Source: Acidimicrobiaceae bacterium (GTDB lineage Bacteria; Actinomycetota; Acidimicrobiia; Acidimicrobiales; Ilumatobacteraceae). Taken from it: a DNA stretch of 5,900 nucleotides. Below, piece after piece: positions 1 through 5,106 of this stretch. The stretch is from the NCBI GenBank assembly GCA_006515795.1, contig VFMC01000056.1, forward strand, positions 1,184 through 7,083, written 5' to 3'. Numbering within the stretch: the first letter of the stretch is position 1; each line of letters starts with the position of its first letter. The translations under genes and the position numbers were made by a program. Under the pieces are notes generated by a model. The model was not told the DNA's origin. It ran no database searches and worked only from the letters and a program-made list of their open reading frames with translations.

Positions 1-127
1 CCGAGGTACAGCCGGACCCCGTCGGCGGCGACCACGACCGGGGTGATGGTGCCCAAGCACCATCGAAACAACAGCCAGCCACCGATCGCCGACGATCACT
101 GACACCCCTAGGAACCAATCGTCTAGC
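1..127. other. Left-edge stretch; possible start of a minus-strand gene
   Basis: No gene can be established here. On the minus strand a reading frame enters from a TTG at 56-54 and runs off the left edge, reading roughly MGTITPVVVAADGVRLYLG. Every one of those codons after the TTG ends in G or C, and the mix of hydrophobic and acidic residues looks protein-like. However, the same columns give G/C third positions in plus frame 1, and there is no ribosome site before the TTG. Between about 60 and 127 the composition becomes less GC-rich and looks intergenic. It also contains the hairpins described separately. A downstream partner of the ABM-like gene is possible but unproven. Confidence 0.2.
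45..64 (-). terminator. 8-bp perfect hairpin, possible U-less terminator
   Basis: GATGGTGC at 45-52 and GCACCATC at 57-64 are perfect inverted repeats around a four-base CCAA loop. A second, smaller stem lies just beside it (GATCG 84-88, loop CCGA, CGATC 93-97). Both lie downstream of the 95-residue minus-strand gene that ends at 128, where a terminator would be expected. Neither is followed by a T-run on either strand. U-less hairpins have been proposed as terminators in high-GC actinobacteria, so the call rests on position and stem quality. It would be weakened if a gene truly starts at 56, because the hairpin would then cover that start. Confidence 0.35.
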
Positions 128-415
128 TCACGGGTTACGAGCTCCGTCGGCCGCCATGAATCCCTGGACGGGGAAGATCTCGGGAGGTGTCGTGAGGCCG
201 GCCTGCTCTGTTGCCGGGCCGATGATCGCGCCGAACGCGGCGAACGAAGCCTCGTCGCTCCACACGTCGACGACGGTGATGCCGTTGGAAGTGGGGAAGC
301 AGACATGCGACAAGCGTCGAGGCTGATCGTTGATGGCGGCGCCTCCGATCTCGAACACCTTCTCGTACTGGTCGGGCGTGGCGCCCGTGAAGTGCCAAAC
401 GGCGGCGATGGTCAT
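128..415 (-). CDS. Small ABM-like (dimeric alpha/beta-barrel) protein
   Basis: This 95-residue protein begins MTIAAVWHFTG, then has a helix with Tyr17 (PDQYEKVF), a strand with His37 (RLSHVCF), the strand GITVVDVW (45-52), a helix EASFAAF (55-61) and a closing segment PPEIFPVQGF (77-86). The order strand, amphipathic helix, two strands, helix, strand matches small proteins of the ferredoxin-like dimeric alpha/beta-barrel superfamily (antibiotic biosynthesis monooxygenase and relatives). The VDVW-then-SxxxF pattern is common in uncharacterised actinobacterial members. Such proteins usually dimerise in the cytoplasm, and no substrate can be named. The frame is open further upstream, but ATG 415-413 is chosen because AGAGGA (429-424) precedes it by eight bases and because homologous folds begin at this strand. 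It lies 114 bases downstream of the LAL regulator on the same strand, with a hairpin between, so it may be separately transcribed. There is no signal peptide or membrane segment. Confidence 0.85.
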   Translation of the reverse strand: MTIAAVWHFTGATPDQYEKVFEIGGAAINDQPRRLSHVCFPTSNGITVVDVWSDEASFAAFGAIIGPATEQAGLTTPPEIFPVQGFMAADGARNP

Positions 416-423
416 GGGATGGT

Positions 424-429
424 TCCTCT
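424..429 (-). promoter_or_regulatory. Shine-Dalgarno site that fixes the ABM-like start
   Basis: On the minus strand this reads AGAGGA and sits eight bases before ATG 415-413. It decides between this start and a 27-codon longer reading whose extra residues are Arg/His-rich and unlike the family. Confidence 0.7.
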
Positions 430-496
430 CGTGTCTCAGCTTCGTCGAGGTGACGTGCCTGGTGATGCAATGGTGCGGCACCTGGGCGCCGGGCAC

Positions 497-515
497 ATGG
501 GGGAAGAACCCCCAT
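497..515 (-). terminator. 7-bp GC-rich hairpin after the LAL regulator
   Basis: On the plus strand ATGGGGG (497-503), loop AAGAA and CCCCCAT (509-515) form a perfect stem. On the minus strand it begins 14 bases after the TGA of the LAL regulator (532-530), an ideal terminator position. No T-run follows, so it would be a U-less terminator. Further small dyads lie downstream (GGTG/CACC at 472-482). If functional, it would insulate the regulator transcript from the ABM-like gene. Confidence 0.5.
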
Positions 516-529
516 CCTGAGATCCGCGG

Positions 530-3352
530 TCAGGGTCGGTGCAGGGCTCGGGCGATCTCGGCGAGAACGATGCGGTTCGCTGCGCCGAGCTTCGTAGCAA
601 GCGCGGCGACGTGCTTCTCGACGGTCTTCGGCGACACGAACAGCCGTGCCGCGATCTCGCGGTTCGTGTGGCGGTCGGCGAGCATGTCGAGCACCTCGGC
701 CTCCCTGGCAGTGACACCGGCGCGTCGCAAGTCGTCGGGCAGCGGGCTGTCGGCGCCACGCTGACGGGGGGCGGCTTCGCCGAGCGAGCGGAGCATGCCG
801 CGCGCGGTTTCGGCCGGTCTCGACAGCCCGAGATCGACGAAGGCCGACTCCGCGTCACGCAGCAATTCGACAGGATCGGCGAACCGACAGTCGATCGCCG
901 CCTCGGCAACCAGTCGGCGGACCAATGCGCCGAACAGCGGGTAGCGATCTCCGGCGTCAAGAGCGGCCCGCAGCTCTTCAGCCGCGGGCTCGGTCTCGTC
1001 GACACGGGCGAGGGACACCGCCAACGCGGCGCCGAGCCACAGCGACGACCAGCGCGCGCCAGCAACGTCTGCGATCGCCATCGATCGTATGGCAGCAGGA
1101 GTGGTCTTGCCCTCGACTGCGTCGAGCAACATCGTCGGTCCGATCGAAGCGTCGAGGATCCTGGCGTGGCGCTGTGGAGCGAGCGAACGAGCTCGCGCGA
1201 AGGCGCGCCGGGCACGTGGTCGGTCGTCGTCGACGAGTGCGCCGACACCGTGACCGATGGCCCACGCCCCGGCGCGCAGGTCGGCGTCGTCTGGAGCCAG
1301 TTGCTCGGCGCGGGCCAGGTGAGCCTCGGCCGCTTCACGGTCGCGATCGAACGCCGCGGCGATGCCGCGCATCAGTTCACATGCAGCCTCGAGTGGGCGA
1401 AGGCCGAGTCGCGCCGCGGTTGGCTGGATCTCGACGGCCAGCTCCGCGCAGCGACGATGGCGACCGGTCATCGCGTAGGCCGATGAGAGGTTCAGGCCGG
1501 CCGAGGTGGACGCCCCGAACGCACCCATCCGCAGCGCCTCGCGGTAGGCACGTTCGAGGCGATCGCATCGTGCGTCACGGAGCATCTCCACCGTTCCCAA
1601 CTCGTCGAGCACGTGGAGTCGCTCGATCGGAAGGCGTGCCTCCTCGGCCAACAAGAGGGCGCGCTCCAACGCTTCGGCAGCGGTGCCGAGATCACGCAAC
1701 CGAGCCGCCCTTCCAGCAAAGCGATAAGCGTCGCATTCCATCCGTGGGAGCGCGGCGAGCTTGGCCAGTTCCACAGCCTTGGCTGCCAGGTGTTCCACGG
1801 CTGCCCTCTGCCCGGGGCGATCCGAGCCGAAGGCGCACTCTGCCTCCAGCAGGGCCAACTCCGCCCGCGCTTGATCTCCGTGCGGAAGTACGCGCGCCGC
1901 GCCGAGATGCTGCTCGGCCAGCGTCCACTCGGCCTGGGCGACGGACGCTCGGGCGAGCATCAGCAGCAACGACAGCGTGGCCGACCCGTCCACTCCCTCG
2001 GCCCGTCCGAGCAAACCCGTTGCGAGCGTTCGGGCCTCGGCGAAGTCACCCGCCTGGAGACGCAAACCAACGAGGCGAACGCCGAGCTGCAGCGCCCCGG
2101 CTAGCCCAAACTCGGCATCGAGTTGGTACGCCCGCCCACACACAGCGGCGGCTTCGCCGACCGCACCGAGTGCCTCGGCTCGTGTCGCGGCGTCGCTGAG
2201 CAGGTGGACGGCACGGGAAACCGCGCCGGCCGAGACGAACAGGTTGCTCGCCAGCACATCGCGGTCGAGCGAAGGCGCCATCACCGCCATGCAAGCGTCG
2301 GCGAGCGACCGCGTCATCTCGGTGCGCTCGATCGGCAGCACGTCGTTGGCCACGACCTCGGCGGTGAGCGCATGCCGGAAGCGCACCTCTCCTGCCTGGA
2401 CCGAGAGCAGATCTACGTCCACAGCGCGACGCAAGGCTTCGGCGGCCGTTGCGTCGTCCATGCATGCGGCCTCGGCGACGACCGGCCAGCTGAGGTGTTC
2501 GCCGAGCGCCGCGGCCATGCGCACCGCCCCCCGCTGTTCCGCCGACAACGACGCGAGGCGTGAGCGGACGATGTCGGCGAAGCGTTGTGGCGAACCCCCC
2601 GACCTCCCGAGGGAGAGCAGATCCTCGACCACCAGTGGCAACCCTGCCGACACTTCGGAGATCGTGCCCACGCTCAGACCGGCGAGACCGGTGAGGTCGC
2701 AGTTCCCGACCATCTCTTCGACCTGTTTCGCAGTCAGCCGGCCCAGCCGGAGCTGCGCCGACCCAGATCGCCGCGAGGCCGCGAGGAGGCGCATGCCCCT
2801 GCCTTCGTCCCTCACGGCCACGCACACCACGACTCGTACCTCGGCGATGTGGTCGAACACGTAGTCGAGTGTCTGCAGCGTCGGTCCATCGGCCCAGTGC
2901 ATGTCGTCCAACACCACCAGCAATCCGTTCGCGGCGGCGAGATGCGCGAGGATCCGGAGCACTGCCTCGCCAAGCACCACAGGCGCCTCGGCCGGCGTAG
3001 ACCAGGTACTGTCACGCCATTGCGGCACGAGCAGCCCCAGCACACGTCGATACGGAGCGAGGGCGGCATCCTCGGGCCACGCGAGCCGTCTTGTCCCCGC
3101 CGACAACGCCTCGCTCCATGGTCGATATGCGACTTCGGAGTATTCCGGTGTCGCTCGTCCAATGATCACCGACATGCCTCGCCTTTGCGCGGCCGTGCTC
3201 AACTCGGCTGTCAAGCGTGTCTTGCCGACGCCAGCTTCGCCGGCGATCGTGATGGCCGAGCCACGTCCTGACTGGGCAGACGCGAGAGCATCATCGCCCG
3301 TCGCCACCTCGCGCCGGCGACCGACCAGTACCGGGCAGCGAACCGGGGTCAC
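530..3352 (-). CDS. LuxR-family LAL regulator with N-terminal ATPase domain
   Basis: This is a 940-residue cytoplasmic transcription regulator of the large ATP-binding LuxR (LAL, MalT-like) class. The N-terminus starts with the usual VLVGRRRE motif (8-15). A P-loop follows, with Walker A GEAGVGKT (38-45) and Walker B LLVVLDDMHWAD (144-155), marking a STAND/AAA-type ATPase. The middle of about 600 residues is Ala/Leu-rich helical repeat, probably TPR-like. The C-terminus (873-940) is a LuxR/GerE helix-turn-helix: VTAREAEVLDMLA, then TNREIAARLFVSPKTVEKHV, then KLGAANR. Proteins of this class usually bind an inducer or partner through the helical region and then activate transcription. No target or ligand can be read from the sequence. 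The length is normal for the family and the frame is unbroken. The start is GTG 3352-3350, since no alternative start lies just upstream and it places LVGRRRE near the N-terminus. There is no ribosome site, but a TANNNT box lies six bases upstream (see the promoter entry). Large overlapping Arg/Pro-rich frames here are shadows. Confidence 0.93.
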   Translation of the reverse strand: MTPVRCPVLVGRRREVATGDDALASAQSGRGSAITIAGEAGVGKTRLTAELSTAAQRRGMSVIIGRATPEYSEVAYRPWSEALSAGTRRLAWPEDAALAPYRRVLGLLVPQWRDSTWSTPAEAPVVLGEAVLRILAHLAAANGLLVVLDDMHWADGPTLQTLDYVFDHIAEVRVVVCVAVRDEGRGMRLLAASRRSGSAQLRLGRLTAKQVEEMVGNCDLTGLAGLSVGTISEVSAGLPLVVEDLLSLGRSGGSPQRFADIVRSRLASLSAEQRGAVRMAAALGEHLSWPVVAEAACMDDATAAEALRRAVDVDLLSVQAGEVRFRHALTAEVVANDVLPIERTEMTRSLADACMAVMAPSLDRDVLASNLFVSAGAVSRAVHLLSDAATRAEALGAVGEAAAVCGRAYQLDAEFGLAGALQLGVRLVGLRLQAGDFAEARTLATGLLGRAEGVDGSATLSLLLMLARASVAQAEWTLAEQHLGAARVLPHGDQARAELALLEAECAFGSDRPGQRAAVEHLAAKAVELAKLAALPRMECDAYRFAGRAARLRDLGTAAEALERALLLAEEARLPIERLHVLDELGTVEMLRDARCDRLERAYREALRMGAFGASTSAGLNLSSAYAMTGRHRRCAELAVEIQPTAARLGLRPLEAACELMRGIAAAFDRDREAAEAHLARAEQLAPDDADLRAGAWAIGHGVGALVDDDRPRARRAFARARSLAPQRHARILDASIGPTMLLDAVEGKTTPAAIRSMAIADVAGARWSSLWLGAALAVSLARVDETEPAAEELRAALDAGDRYPLFGALVRRLVAEAAIDCRFADPVELLRDAESAFVDLGLSRPAETARGMLRSLGEAAPRQRGADSPLPDDLRRAGVTAREAEVLDMLADRHTNREIAARLFVSPKTVEKHVAALATKLGAANRIVLAEIARALHRP

Positions 3353-3358
3353 CAGGCA

Positions 3359-3364
3359 AGAGTA
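3359..3364 (-). promoter_or_regulatory. Candidate -10 box for a leaderless LAL regulator mRNA
   Basis: On the minus strand this reads TACTCT, preceded by TGT (an extended -10, TGN-TANNNT). It is followed by exactly six bases and then the GTG start at 3352. Transcription would begin at or next to the start codon, the pattern known for leaderless genes in actinobacteria. The absence of a Shine-Dalgarno sequence fits. No good -35 element is visible. Confidence 0.45.
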
Positions 3365-3419
3365 ACAACGGCTCCACGGTTGCGAGGTCGGCTCAGATGC
3401 GCCTTCGCGGCGAGGCCGT

Positions 3420-3527
3420 TCAGGTGGCGGTGCGCTTGTCCTTCTTCTCGCGCTTGGCGTCGCGCTTCTCCTTCAGCGTCTTGCCGGGCTTCTTCGCTGA
3501 GGACTTCTGTGGTGACTTCTGCGGCAT
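3420..3527 (-). CDS. 35-residue lysine-rich basic protein
   Basis: This short gene starts at ATG 3527-3525 and ends with TGA 3422-3420. The product has 11 Lys and 3 Arg against 4 acidic residues, for a net charge of about +10. The first half has a KSPQKSSAKKPGK pattern, and the second half (17-32, TLKEKRDAKREKKDKR) should form a highly charged helix. A strong GAGGAG site (3539-3534) lies six bases before the ATG, and codons are G/C-ending (AAG for all Lys), so it is very likely real. Tiny proteins of this style, starting MPQKSP and carrying a KTLKEKR block, recur in actinobacterial genomes as hypothetical proteins, from memory and unchecked. The function is unknown. The charge suggests nucleic-acid or ribosome binding, but that is a guess. 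It lies 67 bases upstream of the LAL gene and 133 downstream of the SRPBCC gene. A longer overlapping frame (3349-3660) is rejected as its shadow. Confidence 0.8.
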   Translation of the reverse strand: MPQKSPQKSSAKKPGKTLKEKRDAKREKKDKRTAT

Positions 3528-3533
3528 GGATAG

Positions 3534-3539
3534 CTCCTC
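3534..3539 (-). promoter_or_regulatory. Strong Shine-Dalgarno site of the 35-residue gene
   Basis: On the minus strand this reads GAGGAG, six bases before ATG 3527-3525. It is the best ribosome-binding match in the window and the main support for the short gene. Confidence 0.75.
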
Positions 3540-3660
3540 GGTCGAAGGTGCTCGGTCGAGGCGTCGAACCTGCACGGAGCGACAACGTCACAGCGGTCGT
3601 CCGGGCCAAGCAACGGCGACTCTTCCAAGGGGACACCGCACTGTAGCCCACGCCCGCCAC

Positions 3661-4113
3661 TCAGCGTCCGAGCGACGGAACCGAATGATCCAGGAACTGC
3701 CGTGCGCCCGTGTCGAGCACCCAGTCATGGCTGAATCGCACGATCGGGCGGGCGGCGATCGACAGCGCGCGCAACGTTTGCTTCACCGGTGCCAGGTCGG
3801 CGAACAGCCTCACCAGGCAGCCCGATGAGTCGGGCTCGATGTGCAGCACGGCGATGCCGCCGATGTCGCCGCTGATCGTCGCCGATACCGAGCGCGCAGC
3901 ATGCACATCGCCGATGGTCACCGTGAACCGGACGGCGTAGGGCAACGGTGGCCGCACCGTGCACCGCCACACCTCGCCCGTGCTCATTCGGTCCCCGTCG
4001 AACGTTCGCAGCCACGGCCACCATCGCTCGAACTCGGCTACCTGACCGATTCGTGCCCAGAGCTCGTCGGGTCCGATCGGGAAGCCGTACACGCGGTCCG
4101 TCGAAAGCCGCAT
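3661..4113 (-). CDS. SRPBCC-fold (START/polyketide cyclase-like) protein
   Basis: The product is 150 residues, the usual size of single-domain SRPBCC proteins, which form a helix-grip fold with a deep hydrophobic pocket. Visible features are the early helix DELWARIGQVAEFERWWPWL (16-35), with the typical Trp-rich stretch after the first helix. Paired strands follow around GEVWRCTV, YAVRFTVTI and IGGIAVLHIEP, and a long C-terminal helix runs over the RALSIAARPIVRFSHDWVL region. This matches uncharacterised actinobacterial SRPBCC members related to coenzyme Q-binding/polyketide cyclase proteins. The ligand is unknown. ATG 4113 is chosen because GGAGAG (4127-4122) lies eight bases upstream. The alternative GTG at 4122 overlaps that site. 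There is no signal peptide. It starts 115 bases after the end of the broken rbcS on the same strand, with no clear terminator between, so read-through from the cbb promoter is possible. There is no sign that it belongs to carbon fixation. Confidence 0.87.
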   Translation of the reverse strand: MRLSTDRVYGFPIGPDELWARIGQVAEFERWWPWLRTFDGDRMSTGEVWRCTVRPPLPYAVRFTVTIGDVHAARSVSATISGDIGGIAVLHIEPDSSGCLVRLFADLAPVKQTLRALSIAARPIVRFSHDWVLDTGARQFLDHSVPSLGR

Positions 4114-4228
4114 CCCCAGCACTCTCCACCCTCACGCCTGGCTTGGCAAGCGGCGTCGATGATCACCTGTCAGTGGGTGCGCCTGTCGCGGTCCTTGGCG
4201 GCGGCGAGGATCGACGGAGCGACGATGA

Positions 4229-4495
4229 TCACGAGGTGGGCCCGCGGGCGACGACCATCGACATGCCCTGCGTCTGGCGGTGGTTGTCGAGGCCGATCAG
4301 GCGCACGTGATGGCCGGGGTTGGCGGTGCGGCATGCGGCGATCTCGCCGAGGATCACCTCGGGGTCGGGTTCGCCGAACATCGGCAGCTTCCACAGGTAC
4401 CAGTACGGGGCGGTGGCCCGGCCGGGTTCGACGTGCTCGACCGCGCAGTTCCAGCCCTGGTGCACGATGTGAAGAACCTGAGCGTGGATGGCCGT
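4229..4495 (-). pseudogene. cbbS: RuBisCO small subunit remnant, N-terminus lost, joined to fbp
   Basis: The last 88 codons of this frame read as a Form I RuBisCO small subunit, the non-catalytic partner that caps the CbbL octamer in the Calvin cycle. Diagnostic segments, in order, are QGWNCAVEHVEP, YWYLWKLPMFGE, ILGEIAACRTANPGHHVRL, then GLDNHRQTQGMSMVV and a short tail to the TGA at 4231-4229. PMFGE and HHVRLxGxDN resemble the green-type (IA-like) subunits of proteobacteria more than red-type ones. The family is normally about 105-120 residues and starts with a segment like TFSYLPPL before the first helix. Here the first helix (AIHAQVLHIVHQGW) is entered directly from fructose-bisphosphatase sequence, so roughly 15-25 N-terminal residues and the gene's own start and ribosome site are missing. 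No cbbL lies upstream within the window. The core is undamaged, so the break may be recent. It is the 3' half of a chimeric pseudogene. A translated fusion is conceivable but improbable given the frameshift upstream. Confidence 0.85.
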
Positions 4496-5026
4496 GTCGT
4501 CGAGGGCGAAGAAATCGGTGCCTTCCCCAACGGTGAGGACCAGCAAGGTGGCCGGCCCGAACAGGACGAACCCTGCCGCGACCTGTTCGTCGCCTGGCCG
4601 GTGGAAGCACGACTCGAGCGCGTCGACCGATGCCGCGCGACCGCTCCGGCGGCCGGGCGCAGCGAGAGGATCATGCCCGCGGGAGCATCGATGGCCAGGT
4701 TCGCCGAACCGTCGAGCGGATCGACGGCGACCAGCAATGGAGCGCCCGGTCGGATCAGAGTGACGGCCGGCGACTCCTCCGACGCCACGGCGGCGACCGG
4801 GGCATCGGCCACCGCGGCCAGGACCACGTCGTGCGCGGCGAAGTCGCCTCCGGTCAGCATCGACCGACGAACCACCGTGGCCACCTGCGACCCGGCTGCG
4901 GCGAGGACCTCCACGGTCCGTGCGACGGCAACCCGGGATCGGTCGCCCGCAGCCCACTCGGCGAGGGCAAGTACCCAGATCGGGTTGATCGGGTTGATCG
5001 GCTCGATCGGTTCGGGCGGGGATCAT
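4496..5026 (-). pseudogene. fbp: Class I fructose-1,6-bisphosphatase fragment, frameshifted, C-terminal half lost
   Basis: This is the front half of a class I fructose-1,6-bisphosphatase, the Calvin-cycle enzyme often called cbbF. From about 5022 to 4656 the conserved frame reads LALAEWAAGDRSRVAVARTV, then DFAAHDVVLAAVADAPVAAV, then ASEES and the metal-site motif VDPLDGSANL, then AGMILSLRP. Similarity then continues in another frame: QVAAGFVLFGPATLLVLTVG and EGTDFFALDD, ending at 4496, where rbcS begins. So the frame shifts by one base (net one lost) between about 4656 and 4620. At the front the conserved frame has no usable start: it is closed by TGA 5025-5023, overlapping ATG 5026-5024. One extra base in the C-rich run 5014-5022 would explain this. 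Also missing are about 15-20 residues between VVRRSML and DFAAHD, where the family carries its metal loop (NxxGDxQKxLD-like), and the final 140 or so residues with the substrate-binding Tyr/Lys and the last metal Glu. It cannot be a working phosphatase. Confidence 0.82.
4978..5013. repeat. Four tandem 9-bp units inside the fbp 5' end
   Basis: The units are GATCGGGTT, GATCGGGTT, GATCGGCTC and GATCGGTTC, head to tail. The nine-base period keeps frame. In the fbp frame on the minus strand they encode EPI-EPI-NPI-NPI just before the first recognisable helix. This is probably slippage-generated expansion of a non-conserved N-terminal tail. Confidence 0.85.
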
Positions 5027-5106
5027 CCGGCCAATGTTCAGCATCCGACTGGGAAAGCAAAAATGAAAGCTCTTTGCTCAGACGAAATGAAAACTATGCT
5101 CACGCG
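5027..5106. promoter_or_regulatory. Divergent control region with candidate CbbR operator
   Basis: This gap between the broken fbp and cbbR is clearly more AT-rich than its surroundings from about 5054 to 5100. It contains an inverted repeat AGCAAA (5056-5061) and TTTGCT (5073-5078) with an 11-base spacer. There is also a direct repeat AAATGAAAGCT (5061-5071) and AAATGAAAACT (5085-5095), a 10 of 11 match offset by 24 bases. LysR-type regulators, CbbR included, usually bind T-N11-A dyads and neighbouring half-sites between their own gene and the divergent target. The position fits, but the exact boxes are inferred. No convincing ribosome site or -10 is visible for the fbp side. Confidence 0.55.
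5095..5100 (+). promoter_or_regulatory. Candidate -10 box for a leaderless cbbR mRNA
   Basis: TATGCT lies exactly six bases before ATG 5107, which would place the first transcribed base at the start codon. TTGCTC at 5074-5079 is a possible weak -35 with a 15-base spacer, and it overlaps the right arm of the inverted repeat. That overlap would suit autorepression by CbbR. The absence of a Shine-Dalgarno sequence before cbbR agrees. Confidence 0.45.

Noticed and set aside
925..2199. Long plus-strand frame of 424 codons opposite the LAL regulator
   Set aside because: Its product is almost entirely Arg, Pro, Ala and Ser with no domain, as expected for a shadow of GC-rich coding DNA. The minus-strand LAL protein explains the region completely.
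1977..2864. Plus-strand frame of 295 codons, and the minus-strand frames 436-1338 and 2046-2825
   Set aside because: These are low-complexity Arg/Ser/Ala-rich shadows of the 940-residue regulator, without motifs or ribosome sites.
3640..3645. TACAGT on the minus strand as a -10 for the 35-residue gene
   Set aside because: It is a TANNNT match, but with no -35 and a leader of over 100 bases. This is too weak to list as a promoter.
3349..3660. Minus-strand 103-codon frame spanning the gap between SRPBCC and LAL genes
   Set aside because: It overlaps the well-supported 35-residue gene in another frame, has no recognisable content, and overruns the LAL start.
4141..4151. GCTTG-G-CAAGC palindrome between rbcS and SRPBCC as a terminator
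   Set aside because: A one-base loop cannot form. With a realistic loop only three or four pairs remain, and there is no T-run.
4229..5044. A single intact 271-residue protein in one frame
   Set aside because: Only the last 130 or so residues resemble known proteins. The front is Arg/Gly-rich, while the adjacent frame carries conserved FBPase motifs, so a frameshifted remnant fits better.
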